Positions 26,475 to 35,364 of a stretch of DNA of 64,000 nt are shown piece after piece. The notes below the pieces were generated by a model. That model saw only the letters and a list, made by a program, of their open reading frames with translations, did not search any database and was not told the origin of the DNA. Source of the stretch: Bradyrhizobium canariense (GTDB lineage: Bacteria > Pseudomonadota > Alphaproteobacteria > Rhizobiales > Xanthobacteraceae); assembly GCF_900105125.1 (NCBI RefSeq), contig NZ_LT629750.1, positions 6,289,001 to 6,353,000 of the forward strand, in the 5' to 3' direction. The position numbers and the translations under genes are program-made. Within the stretch, counting starts at the first letter, position 1. Each line of letters opens with the position of its first letter.

Positions 26475-26548
26475 CTTATACCGCTGGTTAAAATAAAAAC
26501 CACACTGTATCGTTTACATAATCCAAATCCGGGAAGCTGACAAGGACC
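26475..26548 (+). promoter_or_regulatory. Promoter/operator copy A (diverged duplicate of the tetR promoter)
   Basis: GCTGGTTAAAATAAAAACC, then ACTGTATCGTTTACATAATC and a final GCTGACAAG align almost base for base with the tetR promoter read on the minus strand from 28955 to 28880. The 22-bp core CTGTATCGTTTACATAATCCAA is identical apart from its use on the opposite strand. The TetR protein at 28205 could therefore bind both places. Confidence 0.65.
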
Positions 26549-26555
26549 ATGGTGG

Positions 26556-26864
26556 ATGACGAAATACGAAACCGGCGGTGTGGAACTAACGCGGGAATCG
26601 GGTGGTCCCAATTCGGGAGCCGACGATCCAGCGGAAGCGACGCCGTCGCTCGCGCCCGGCGATCGGGTCCGAATGAGTGCATGGGGACGTGCGCGTCACC
26701 CCAGATACGGTGATCGCCAGGGCCTTATCGTCGGACAGGGATCCCCGAGCAGTTGGCGGGTCAAGTTCGACGGACGAAGACGTATCCAGGCCATTCACCG
26801 TGACTACCTGGAGAAAGTGGAGCGATCCGGCATTGGCACCTTGGGACAATCCGGCATCGAATAA
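26556..26864 (+). CDS. Small hypothetical protein with a KOW-like SH3 motif
   Basis: The 102-residue protein has a disordered N-terminus and a C-terminal block LAPGDRVRMSAWGRARHPRY, then GDRQGLIVGQGS and WRVKFDGRRRIQAIHRDYLE, resembling KOW/SH3-barrel small proteins often seen in Bradyrhizobium. It starts just after promoter copy A, so it may be expressed from it. The function is unknown. Confidence 0.6.
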   Translation: MTKYETGGVELTRESGGPNSGADDPAEATPSLAPGDRVRMSAWGRARHPRYGDRQGLIVGQGSPSSWRVKFDGRRRIQAIHRDYLEKVERSGIGTLGQSGIE

Positions 26865-26929
26865 ATTTTCCAGATGTGCGGGCGGCCTTCACGGCAAAGC
26901 CGCGTCGTTGAGCGGAGCAGGTAATCGTC

Positions 26930-28123
26930 ATGCGTTGTTTTCGTCGGCCGTTGGTGCTGCCATTCGCCATTCTGGCCGCAATGATCATGCTTGCCGGCTG
27001 CAGTTCGCTTCCGCGCACACCGTACACCGTGTCCGATGCGGCATCCTCGACGGTGTTGGATCTTGGCGAACTGCGCAGATATGCTGACGAGCCGGCATCG
27101 ACATTTCTCAAAACAAATCTGAGTTCTCGCTCCGGGCCTCTCAGCTATCTTGCCTTGTCGGGAGGCGGCGCCGATGGCGCCTACGGTGCGGGTGTGCTGA
27201 ATGGCTGGACCGCAGCGGGGACGCGTCCTGAATTTTCAGTCGTCTCGGGCGTGAGCACGGGCGCTCTGATCGCACCATTTGCATTTCTCGGCCCTGCCTA
27301 CGATGCCACGTTGAGGGACATTTATACCAGCGGCATCGCTGAAAGCCTGCTCAATACGCCAAACATCGTGCACGCTCTTTTCGGATCCGGCCTGTTTGGA
27401 AATACGCACCTGCGCGAGCTCGTAGCCCGATATGTCGGCCAGGACATGCTTGCGGCCATCGCGGCCGAAGACGCCAAGGGCAGAAGGCTTCTCATCGTGA
27501 CGACCAATCTCGATACGCAGCGAACGGTGATCTGGGATATGGGTCGCATCGCCAGGATCGGATCCGCCCAGGCGCTGGATTTGTTCAGGGATGTCCTGGC
27601 CGCGTCCGCAAGTATCCCGGTGGTTTTCCCGCCGATGTTGATCGAGGCGGAAGCGAACGGACATCGCTTCCAGGAGATGCATGTGGATGGCGGCGTGACG
27701 GCGCCGGTCCTGACGTTGCCGGAAGCGTTCCTGTTGCGAAACGGAGCGTTCGCCAGGGGTCTGCGCATGAACATCTACGTCCTGGTAAACGATAAGGTCG
27801 AGCGGGACTTTCAGCTGGTGCCGAACAGTACCATCGACATCGCGGCGCGCGCTTCTGCTTCCGTCACGAAAACGCAAATCCGTTCGGTGCTCTACGAGAC
27901 TTATGACTTCGCCCGCCGCAACAACTTCGGATTCAATCTGACTTACGTCGACAAAGATATTCCCTCGCCAGGCTCGTTCGGTTTTGATACGGGCTATATG
28001 CGTTCGCTTTATCAATACGGATATGACAAGGCCAGAACCGGTGATTTCTGGGCGAAGGCGCCGCCATCGGACGATTTCCTACAGAATGGCCTTCGCTACC
28101 GAAGATCAGCCACGTTGCAGTGA
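26930..28123 (+). CDS. Patatin-like phospholipase lipoprotein
   Basis: The 397-residue protein has a lipoprotein signal (lipobox LAGC, so lipidation at the first Cys) and a patatin domain. The oxyanion loop is SGGGADGAYGAGVL, the nucleophile is Ser109 in GVSTGAL, and the dyad Asp253 is in VDGGVTAPV. Family enzymes hydrolyse acyl chains from phospholipids. It probably sits in the outer or inner membrane facing the periplasm. It lies between the two inverted promoter copies, next to a tetR gene, but on the opposite strand from tetR. Confidence 0.9.
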   Translation: MRCFRRPLVLPFAILAAMIMLAGCSSLPRTPYTVSDAASSTVLDLGELRRYADEPASTFLKTNLSSRSGPLSYLALSGGGADGAYGAGVLNGWTAAGTRPEFSVVSGVSTGALIAPFAFLGPAYDATLRDIYTSGIAESLLNTPNIVHALFGSGLFGNTHLRELVARYVGQDMLAAIAAEDAKGRRLLIVTTNLDTQRTVIWDMGRIARIGSAQALDLFRDVLAASASIPVVFPPMLIEAEANGHRFQEMHVDGGVTAPVLTLPEAFLLRNGAFARGLRMNIYVLVNDKVERDFQLVPNSTIDIAARASASVTKTQIRSVLYETYDFARRNNFGFNLTYVDKDIPSPGSFGFDTGYMRSLYQYGYDKARTGDFWAKAPPSDDFLQNGLRYRRSATLQ

Positions 28124-28204
28124 AAGGCGAGACCAGCAGTGATCGTGGCGAAGCGTCGTGCGCTAACGTTCACGCGTCCGCGCAAAGCTGGATGCAGGCG
28201 GACC

Positions 28205-28876
28205 TCAGCGAGCTCTCACGCCATCCAGGAAGAGATTGACGGCAGCTTCTCTCCGCTGCTCCTGAATCTTCGAGCGGATTGCGATACCGTGGAGAATCTG
28301 GCGCTCGGAGGTACTCAGCACAAGGCTGAGGAACAGGTCGGCTGCGATGGTGGGGTCGGCTATCCTGATCTGACCGCGGGCGGCGAACTGCTCAAGCAGG
28401 ATGGCGATGGCCCGAACCGCGCGCAGCCAACCCTCTTCATAGGCGAGCTTTGCCAGCTCCGGAAACTGCACCGCCTGCGCCGCAAGCGTTCGCCGCAGCA
28501 TAATCACCTCAGGCGTCAAAGCGTGGGCCAGCACGTGCCGGCTAAGATCGTGCAGCGTCGTTTCGATGCCCTTGGGGCTGAGCATCGCGGCCTCGGCCGC
28601 GGCCGATAGCGGAGCGAGACAGCGTTGAATCGTGGCGCGCAGGACCGCCGTGAACAGATCGCGCTTGTCATGATAACGCGCATAGACGGTCGGCTTGCTC
28701 ACGCCGGCCGTTTCCGCGACCGCATCGATCGACGTGCAATCAAAACCTCGCTCCATGAACAGCTTTGTCGCGACGTCGAGCAGGCGCGCATCACGCCGCA
28801 CCGCCGCTTCGCGTGTGGGACGGCCGCCGGCCCCCCGCGGGGCAGGACGCGTCGCAACAATTCCTTCCTTCGCCAT
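28205..28876 (-). CDS. TetR/AcrR-family regulator
   Basis: The 223-residue protein has the TetR N-terminal HTH: RDARLLDVATKLFMERGFDC, then TSIDAVAETAGVSKPTVYAR and YHDKRDLFTAVL. The C-terminal ligand domain ends LSTSERQILHG...EAAVNLFLDGVRA, typical of regulators linked to multidrug efflux. Its efflux partner may be the decayed DHA2 pump at 26158. It starts at ATG 28876, with a palindromic-looking promoter region upstream that is duplicated at 26475. Confidence 0.9.
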   Translation of the reverse strand: MAKEGIVATRPAPRGAGGRPTREAAVRRDARLLDVATKLFMERGFDCTSIDAVAETAGVSKPTVYARYHDKRDLFTAVLRATIQRCLAPLSAAAEAAMLSPKGIETTLHDLSRHVLAHALTPEVIMLRRTLAAQAVQFPELAKLAYEEGWLRAVRAIAILLEQFAARGQIRIADPTIAADLFLSLVLSTSERQILHGIAIRSKIQEQRREAAVNLFLDGVRAR

Positions 28877-28879
28877 CCA

Positions 28880-28955
28880 AAGCCTCTTGTCAGCGTGCTG
28901 AAGTTGGATTATGTAAACGATACAGTATAGTTTTTAGTATAACCAGCTATGACGT
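28880..28955 (-). promoter_or_regulatory. tetR promoter/operator (copy B)
   Basis: Reading the minus strand, GCTGGTTATACTAAAAACTA, then TACTGTATCGTTTACATAAT and CGCTGACAAG precede the tetR ATG. ATACTGTATCGTTTAC is the best candidate operator. The rest of the gap to 29288 holds no recognisable gene; 28960-29200 shows no open frame with family features. Confidence 0.6.
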
Positions 28956-29288
28956 TCTTCGTAACACGAGTCCCAAAGCGCCGGATACCGCGCCCGTTGC
29001 AGAACCGTTAGCGCCGGCGATTATCCCCCCGTCCCAGGAGCGGTCGCCCGCGCGAGAGCCGCCGAGCAGCCGCCTCGGCGGCTCTCAAGCCGTCCATATG
29101 GCGACGCTATTGCACCTCTTCATCCCGGCCCGAATTCGCGGAGACTGTGCTTTGGACGGCGCGAAGCGTCGATCCGAGTGGTCATTCTCGCGACCCTTTC
29201 CCACAAGGAAACAGGTTGGAGGGCGATCTTCTCTTGCGATACCATCGTGCCTCGTCGAACAGCCATTCGGATGCACGCGAGTCCCCAC

Positions 29289-29906
29289 ATGTCCCTTCAA
29301 GCCTATCTCGCCTTTGTCGCTGCCTGTATTGCGCTCGCTTTGCTGCCGGGACCAATCGTGACGCTGGTGATCGCCAATGGTCTGCGGCACGGCACCCGCG
29401 CGGCGTTCATCAACATCGCCGGTGCGCAGGCTGGCCTTGCGATCGTGATCGGCGTCGTCGCCATCGGGCTGACCTCGCTGATGGCGACCATGGGCTACTG
29501 GTTCGACTGGGTGCGCTTTGCCGGCGCCGCCTATCTGGTCTGGCTTGGCATCAAGCTCATTCGCTTTCCGGTCGAAGGCGTCAGTACCGATGAGCCGCCG
29601 GCTCCGCCACGCGGCGGATTTTTCCTGCAGGGATTTCTGGTGCTGCTCTCCAATCCCAAGGTGCTGGTGTTCTTCGGTGCGTTCATTCCGCAGTTCATGG
29701 ACATGAACAAGGATCATGTCTCGCAGGTCGCGCTGCTCGGCGTCACCTTCATGGTGATCGCGGCGATGACAGACGGCATGTACGCGCTGCTGTCCGGCCG
29801 GGCCCGGTTGATCTTCTCGGCACGGCGGACGCGGCTGCTGTCGCGGGTATCCGGCGGCTTCATGATCGGCGGCGGCATCTGGCTCGCGCTGACGCGGGCG
29901 CGCTAG
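29289..29906 (+). CDS. LysE/RhtB-family amino-acid exporter
   Basis: The 205-residue inner-membrane protein begins MSLQAYLAFVAACIALALLP and has the family signature LLPGPIVTLVIANGLRHGTR (the conserved PGP near the first helix), then AYLVWLGIKLIRFP and LLSNPKVLVFFGAFIPQF (the NPK-x3-FF motif). About six membrane segments are expected. ATG 29289 is chosen; ATGs at 29271 or 29178 would add a non-conserved stretch. The substrate amino acid is unknown. Confidence 0.88.
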   Translation: MSLQAYLAFVAACIALALLPGPIVTLVIANGLRHGTRAAFINIAGAQAGLAIVIGVVAIGLTSLMATMGYWFDWVRFAGAAYLVWLGIKLIRFPVEGVSTDEPPAPPRGGFFLQGFLVLLSNPKVLVFFGAFIPQFMDMNKDHVSQVALLGVTFMVIAAMTDGMYALLSGRARLIFSARRTRLLSRVSGGFMIGGGIWLALTRAR

Positions 29907-29950
29907 CTGAGGCCGCATTTGGAGTGAGCTCTCGCGGCACGCGCATCTCG

Positions 29951-30056
29951 GCTCTCTCCCTCCTTGCGGGGGAGAGGTGGAGAGGGGGTATCACGAACGC
30001 TGATATTTGCGGCCTACCCCCCTCCCTAACCCTCCCCCGCAAGGGGGGAGGGAAGG
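29951..30056. repeat. Interspersed repeat family D, copy 2
   Basis: CTCTCTCCCTCCTTGCGGGG, then CCCCCTCCCTAACCCTCCCC and CGCAAGGGGGGAGGGAAGG form inverted segments around a TATCACGAACGCTGATATT centre. It resembles 20009-20140. Confidence 0.7.
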
Positions 30057-30100
30057 AGACACCGGGCCTGTGCCTTGCAAGTAAACTACCTGCAACTAAA

Positions 30101-30904
30101 CTAAATCAGCCGCTCCGCGCGCAGCGTTACTTCGATCTCGCCTAAAATCCGCGCCAGCCGCTCGGCCCATTGCTGCTGGCCGGCCTGATCGGAAATCAGG
30201 TCCTGGCGAATCTCGATGCCGGAGTTCATCAGGCTGCGCGCCTCGCCGTGAACCGGGATAGTGTAATCGGTCTCGTCGCTCACGGCATAAGGTTCGTTAT
30301 CGCCGACCACGAGATCGGCCTCGCGGCGCAGATGTTTCAGCAGCAGCGGCGGCAGCCGGGTATCGCGGTGATAAAGCGTGCCGATATGCCAGGGCCTGGA
30401 GATCCCGGCATAGACAGGCGTGAAACTATGCAGCGACACCAGCACCGTCGGCGTGCCCTGATGCAATCGCCGGTCGATGATCTCGTCGATGCGCCGGTGA
30501 TAGGGCTCGAAAATCTGTCGGCGCCGCGCCTCGGCCGCGTCGCGCGCGATGCCTTCATTGCCGGGAATCGTGGTGGCTTCGCTGATGATCGGGATCGAGC
30601 TCGCCGCGGACGGCGGGCGATTGCAGTCGATGACGAGCCGCGAATAACGCTGCGCGACCAGATGCGCGTCCAGATGTTTCGACAGCGTCTCGGCGACGCC
30701 GGCGATGCCGATATCCCAAGCGATGTGACGCGTCAGCTCGCGCTCGGGCAGGCCGAGATCGCTGAGCACGCGCGGAATTAGTCGGCCGTAATGGTCACAT
30801 GTGAGCAGAAACGGCGAATGTCCTTCGGCATTATATTCGTGAATCGGTGGAACCTCCGCGTCGCCGAGGAGTAGGGGTGTGTCGCTGACGCTGTTCAAAA
30901 CCAT
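30101..30904 (-). CDS. N-formylglutamate amidohydrolase-family protein
   Basis: The 267-residue protein matches the FGase/HutG-like family: FLLTCDHYGRLIPRVLSDLG, then HIAWDIGIAGVAETLS, YSRLVIDCNRPP, a zinc-type VSLHSFTPVY and PVHGEARSLMNSGIEIRQDL. The conserved D, H and E residues for metal binding are present. Whether it acts on formylglutamate or another formyl-amino acid is not clear. The only other histidine-pathway gene in the window (hutH) is 10 kb away. Confidence 0.85.
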   Translation of the reverse strand: MVLNSVSDTPLLLGDAEVPPIHEYNAEGHSPFLLTCDHYGRLIPRVLSDLGLPERELTRHIAWDIGIAGVAETLSKHLDAHLVAQRYSRLVIDCNRPPSAASSIPIISEATTIPGNEGIARDAAEARRRQIFEPYHRRIDEIIDRRLHQGTPTVLVSLHSFTPVYAGISRPWHIGTLYHRDTRLPPLLLKHLRREADLVVGDNEPYAVSDETDYTIPVHGEARSLMNSGIEIRQDLISDQAGQQQWAERLARILGEIEVTLRAERLI

Positions 30905-30987
30905 TCCTTCAAACGTTGCCTATCGAAGCAGCATATCTGCTTAGAAATGAGCAATGACCGGTATAGATTAGATCGCCCGAATTTACG

Positions 30988-31893
30988 ATGATTGCTCCGA
31001 CGATGCCGCTACTGACGATCCATCACAAGACCGAATATCGCTATACGCACAACGTGGCGTTCGGCGAACACCGCGTCATGCTGCGCCCGCGCGACAGCCA
31101 CGATCTGCGCGTGCTGTCGAGCGAGCTCGAGATCGCGCCGAAGCCGGCGTCGCTGCGCTGGATCCATGACGTGTTCGGCAACAGCGTCGCGATCGCGACC
31201 TTCGAAGAGCGGGCGGACCGATTGTCGATCGTCAGCACCGCGACGATCGAGCACAGCCCGGCGGAAGAGTTCGCGCTGACCGCCGATGATCCGGCCTATT
31301 TCTATCCGTTCGTCTATGACGACGAGGAATTTCCCGACCTCGTTCAATTCATCACGCCGCAATATGGCGATCCCAATGGCGAGCTGTCGGCATGGGCGCG
31401 CAAGTTTCTCGATGCCGAAGGCGCGACGCCGACCTTCAATATCCTCAGCGGCATCACCCATGGCATCCGCAACGAATTTACCTATCGCAAGCGACATGAG
31501 CACGGCACCCAGCATCCGCTCGATACGCTGCAGACGGGATCGGGCACCTGCCGCGACTTTGCGCTGTTCATGATCGAGGCGCTGCGGCGGCTCGGCATCG
31601 CCGCGCGCTTCGTGTCGGGCTACATCTTCATTCCCGGCGATCGCGCCCATGGCTATGTCGGCGGCGGCAATACCCACGCCTGGGTGCAGGTCTATCTGCC
31701 GAGCGCCGGCTGGATCGAGTTCGATCCCACCAACGGCATCATCGGTACCCGCGATCTCATTCGCGTGGCGGTGGCGCGCGATCCGCGCCAGGCCATTCCG
31801 CTGCACGGGACGTATCTCGGTTCGGCCGACGCCTTCGTCGGCATGGACGTCAGCATCAATGTCGTCTCGGCTTCCGAGGACGCGGGGGTCTGA
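30988..31893 (+). CDS. Transglutaminase-like (cysteine peptidase fold) protein
   Basis: The 301-residue protein has an N-terminal beta-rich domain (LLTIHHKTEYRYTHNVAFGE) and a TGc domain with a complete triad: Cys188 in GTCRDFALF, His230 in NTHAWVQVYL and Asp246 in FDPTNG. Related proteins act as proteases or amidases. It lacks a signal peptide. The next transglutaminase gene starts 2 bp after its stop, so the two form an operon. Confidence 0.9.
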   Translation: MIAPTMPLLTIHHKTEYRYTHNVAFGEHRVMLRPRDSHDLRVLSSELEIAPKPASLRWIHDVFGNSVAIATFEERADRLSIVSTATIEHSPAEEFALTADDPAYFYPFVYDDEEFPDLVQFITPQYGDPNGELSAWARKFLDAEGATPTFNILSGITHGIRNEFTYRKRHEHGTQHPLDTLQTGSGTCRDFALFMIEALRRLGIAARFVSGYIFIPGDRAHGYVGGGNTHAWVQVYLPSAGWIEFDPTNGIIGTRDLIRVAVARDPRQAIPLHGTYLGSADAFVGMDVSINVVSASEDAGV

Positions 31894-31895
31894 TC

Positions 31896-32708
31896 ATGGA
31901 AATCAGGGTAGGCTTCGAGATCACCTACGCGGCGGTGCAGCCGACGCCGATGGTGACGATGCTCAACATCCATCCGTCGCGGTTCGCCGACATCGTCGGC
32001 ACCGAGAGCATCGTCACTGAACCAAACGTGCCGATCGGTTTTTACCGTGACAGCTTTGGCAATGTGTGCGGTCGGCTGGTGGCGCCGGCCGGCGGCGTCA
32101 CCTTGCGCGGCAGCGCGCTGGTGCGCGATAGCGGATTGCCTGATGGGGTGATGCCGACCGCGCAGCAGCTTCCGATCGATCAGCTGCCGGATGACTTGCT
32201 GCAATACCTGATGCCGAGCCGCTATTGCGAAACCGACAAGCTCACCGATATCGCCTGGTCGCTATTCGCTGGCACGCCGCCCGGCTGGGCGCGGGTGCAG
32301 GCCATCGTCGATTTCGTGCACCACCACGTCACCTTCGGCTATCAGCACGCCCATCACATGAAGTCGGCGCATGACGTCTACGAGCAGCGCGCCGGCGTCT
32401 GCCGCGACTTCGCGCATCTGGCGCTGACGTTCTGCCGCTGCATGAACATCCCGGCGCGCTATTGCACCGGCTATCTCGGCGATATCGGCGTTCCCAAGGA
32501 TCCCGCGCCGATGGATTTTTCGGGCTGGTTTCAGGTCTATCTGTCCGGCCAGTGGTACACCTTCGATGCGCGCCACAACCATCCGCGCATCGGCCGCATC
32601 CTGATGGGCACCGGCCGCGACGCCGCCGACGTGGCGCTGACCACGAGCTTTGGCCGGATGGACCTGGTCAAGTTTTTCGTCGTCAGCGACGAGGTCGTGA
32701 CGGCTTGA
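31896..32708 (+). CDS. Transglutaminase-like protein lacking the usual catalytic His
   Basis: The 270-residue protein has the same two-domain plan as its upstream neighbour. Cys169 is present in GVCRDFAHLAL and Asp in YTFDARHN. The position of the triad His (normally H-A-W) reads DFSGWFQVYL, with Ser in place of His. It may be inactive, use another His, or work as a partner of the preceding enzyme. Two-gene transglutaminase operons of this type are common in proteobacteria. Confidence 0.87.
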   Translation: MEIRVGFEITYAAVQPTPMVTMLNIHPSRFADIVGTESIVTEPNVPIGFYRDSFGNVCGRLVAPAGGVTLRGSALVRDSGLPDGVMPTAQQLPIDQLPDDLLQYLMPSRYCETDKLTDIAWSLFAGTPPGWARVQAIVDFVHHHVTFGYQHAHHMKSAHDVYEQRAGVCRDFAHLALTFCRCMNIPARYCTGYLGDIGVPKDPAPMDFSGWFQVYLSGQWYTFDARHNHPRIGRILMGTGRDAADVALTTSFGRMDLVKFFVVSDEVVTA

Positions 32709-32740
32709 TCCGTTCTGCGCTGGCGGGCTAACAAGGCCGC

Positions 32741-33139
32741 ATGAACTCCGATCGTCTCTTCGTCTACGGCACGCTGATGCGTAACTTCGCTCATCCGATG
32801 GCGCAGTTGTTGTCGCGCAGCGCCGATTTTCTCGGCGAGGCGCGCTGCCAGGGCCGGCTCTATCTGGTGAAGCATTATCCCGGGCTGGTGTTGTCGGATG
32901 ACCCCACCGACGTCGTGCTCGGAGAGTTGTACCGGCTCAGGCAGCCCGACGAATTGCTGCGCGAGTTCGATATGTACGAGGCCTGCGGCGAGGGTTTCAA
33001 GGAGCTCACCGAGTATGTCCGGCAGATGCTGAAGCTGACGCTGGCCGACGGCACCGCCAGCGAGGCCTGGACCTACATCTATAACTGGCCGGTCGCGCAT
33101 TTGCCGCGGATCGCGTCCGGGCGGTTCATGGAGAAGTGA
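32741..33139 (+). CDS. Gamma-glutamylcyclotransferase-like (AIG2/BtrG fold) protein
   Basis: The 132-residue protein opens RLFVYGTLMRNFAHPMAQLL, the YGTL(M)R substrate loop of the GGCT fold, and has the catalytic Glu-type region LREFDMYEACGEGFKEL. The family cleaves gamma-glutamyl-amine or amino-acid bonds. It lies 32 bp after the second transglutaminase gene, which suggests a functional link in gamma-glutamyl or isopeptide chemistry, as inference. Confidence 0.84.
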   Translation: MNSDRLFVYGTLMRNFAHPMAQLLSRSADFLGEARCQGRLYLVKHYPGLVLSDDPTDVVLGELYRLRQPDELLREFDMYEACGEGFKELTEYVRQMLKLTLADGTASEAWTYIYNWPVAHLPRIASGRFMEK

Positions 33140-33147
33140 CTGGTACG

Positions 33148-33238
33148 GTCATTCCGGGGCATCGCGCAGCGATGAACCCGGAATCTCGCACCTCATCTCG
33201 AGATTCCGGGTTCGCCCTTCGGGCGCCCCGGAATGACG
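33148..33238. repeat. Interspersed repeat family B, copy 2
   Basis: GTCATTCCGGGGCATCGCGC to CGGGCGCCCCGGAATGACG, with inverted ends and the inner CCCGGAATCTCG/CGAGATTCCGGG pair. It lies between the GGCT-like gene and dnaG. Confidence 0.85.
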
Positions 33239-33342
33239 AGGCCTGTGAATAGCCGGGAGAAGGCGAATAATGTTCGCGTTTTGAGCCGTGCGCCCTATAT
33301 CGATGGTCGGTTGTCACTCGCCTGGACCAAACCACAAACCAC

Positions 33343-35364
33343 ATGCGCTTTACGCCTCAATTTCTCGAAGAACTGCGCGCCCGGCTTCTGGTTTCGGAAG
33401 TCGTGGGCCGCCGCGTGAAATTGAAGAAGGCGGGGCGGGAGTGGAAGGGGCTGTCACCGTTCCAGCAGGAAAAGACGCCGTCCTTCACGGTCAACGACCA
33501 GAAGCAGTTTTACCACGACTTCTCGACCGGCAAGCACGGCAACATCTTCGACTTCGTGATGGAGACCGAGGGCGTCTCGTTCCCCGAAGCCGTCGAGCGG
33601 CTGGCTTCGATGGCGGGGCTGGCGCTGCCGGCGGTGACGCCGGATGCCGCGCGGCACGAGCAGCGCCGCAAGACGCTGTATGACGTGATGGAACTCGCCG
33701 CGAAGTTCTTCGCCGACACGCTGGCCTCGCGCGACGGCGCCAAAGCGCGCGGCTATCTCGGCGACCGCGCGATCTCGCCGGCGACGCAAGTGCAGTTCCG
33801 CATCGGCTATGCCCCCAGCAATCAGCAGAACCGTTTCGCGCTGAAGGAATATCTCGGCGGCCATGGCATTCCGGTCGAGGACATGGTCGAGGCCGGGCTG
33901 CTGATCGCCGGCGACGACATCCCCGTGCCCTACGATCGCTTCCGCGACCGCGTGATGTTTCCGATCACGGACGTGCGCGGCAGGGTCATCGCGTTCGGCG
34001 GCCGTGCGCTGGAAAAGGACGTCCCGGCGAAATATCTGAACTCGCCGGAAACCCCGCTGTTTCACAAGGGCGACAATCTCTACAATCTCGCGACCGCGCG
34101 GCAGGCGGCGCATGACGGCGCCTCGCTGGTGGTGGTCGAAGGCTATGTCGACGTCATCGCGATGGTGACGACGGGCTTTGCCGCCAGCGTCGCGCCGCTC
34201 GGCACGGCATTGACCGAAAACCAGCTCGCGCTGCTGTGGAAGATGGCGGACGAGCCGATCCTGTGCTTCGACGGCGACCGCGCCGGGCAGAAGGCGGCGT
34301 ATCGCGCCGCCGACCTGGCGCTGCCGCATCTCAAGCCCGGCAAGAGTTTGCGCTTTGCGCTGCTGCCCGAAGGCCAGGACCCGGACGATCTCGCGCGTTC
34401 CGGCGGCCGCGGCGCGATCGAGGAAGTGATCGGAGCGGCGCGCGGGCTGGCCGATATGATCTGGTCACGCGAAATCGAAGGCGGCTCTTACGCGACGCCG
34501 GAGCGGCGCGCGGCGCTGGAAGCGCGGATCGGCGAACTCACCAACGGCGTCCGCGACGAAGTGGTGCGGCGCTATTACCGCCAGGATCTCGCCGAGCGCC
34601 TGCAGCGCATGTTCGCGCCGGAAACCGGGCGCGGCGGATACACCAAAGGCAATTACCGGGGTGGGGCGGGGGGCGAATCAGGCCGCCGTTTTCAGCCCCG
34701 CGGCCCCGGCGGAGGCGGCCGGTTCGAACCCCGCGGCGGACGCGGGCAGGGGATAACTCCGGCCGCGGCCTTGGGCGCGGGACCCTATCAGGCGTCGAGC
34801 CCGCAACTGGCCTTGAGCCCGATCATGCGCGGCCAGCGCAGTTCGATCTCCCGCCGCGAGGCCCTGATCCTGCAATCCCTGATTAACCACCCCTGGCTAT
34901 TGCACGACCATCTGGAAGAGGTCGCGGCGCTGGAATTGGCCCATCCCGAAGCCCACAAGCTGCGGGCCGGGATCATCGCCGCCTTCGCCCATGATCATCA
35001 CCACAGTGCCGAGCCCTCCGAGCAGAGCGAGAAAATGCGCGCCGATCTCGATCGTGGCGGATTTTCTCAATTTCTTCAAAGGGTTGAACGGTCGATCACG
35101 ACCCACGCGGTGTGGGGCGCGCAGCCCGGCGCGGCGCGCGAGGACGTTCTTTCCACCTGGCACCAGCTGGTATCCTTGCATCATCAATGGCACTCCTTAC
35201 TTAGGGAATTGAAAGATGCCGAGCTGGCTTTGGGCGACAATGGCAGCGAGGCTAATTTGACGTGGCTGCGTGACGTCAAGGCCAGGATGGCCGAAGTTGA
35301 TGGCACCGAGGCACTGATCGAGGGGTTCGGCGAGTCTTCAGGCCGGTTCCAGCGCAGCGTCTGA
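33343..35364 (+). CDS. dnaG: DNA primase (zinc-ligand residues lost)
   Basis: The 673-residue primase makes RNA primers for replication. The TOPRIM catalytic core is intact: LVVVEGYVDVIAM and PILCFDGDRAGQKAAYRAAD, with the YGTALT-like PLGTALTENQ between. The N-terminal zinc-ribbon region is recognisable (WKGLSPFQQEKTPSFTVNDQ, then YHDFSTGKHGNIFDF), but the four Zn ligands of E. coli DnaG (Cys40, His43, Cys61, Cys64) read Ser, Gln, Asp, Thr. A Gly/Arg-rich linker (about 425-470) precedes the C-terminal DnaB-binding region. rpoD follows, the classic dnaG-rpoD pairing. Confidence 0.95.
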   Translation: MRFTPQFLEELRARLLVSEVVGRRVKLKKAGREWKGLSPFQQEKTPSFTVNDQKQFYHDFSTGKHGNIFDFVMETEGVSFPEAVERLASMAGLALPAVTPDAARHEQRRKTLYDVMELAAKFFADTLASRDGAKARGYLGDRAISPATQVQFRIGYAPSNQQNRFALKEYLGGHGIPVEDMVEAGLLIAGDDIPVPYDRFRDRVMFPITDVRGRVIAFGGRALEKDVPAKYLNSPETPLFHKGDNLYNLATARQAAHDGASLVVVEGYVDVIAMVTTGFAASVAPLGTALTENQLALLWKMADEPILCFDGDRAGQKAAYRAADLALPHLKPGKSLRFALLPEGQDPDDLARSGGRGAIEEVIGAARGLADMIWSREIEGGSYATPERRAALEARIGELTNGVRDEVVRRYYRQDLAERLQRMFAPETGRGGYTKGNYRGGAGGESGRRFQPRGPGGGGRFEPRGGRGQGITPAAALGAGPYQASSPQLALSPIMRGQRSSISRREALILQSLINHPWLLHDHLEEVAALELAHPEAHKLRAGIIAAFAHDHHHSAEPSEQSEKMRADLDRGGFSQFLQRVERSITTHAVWGAQPGAAREDVLSTWHQLVSLHHQWHSLLRELKDAELALGDNGSEANLTWLRDVKARMAEVDGTEALIEGFGESSGRFQRSV

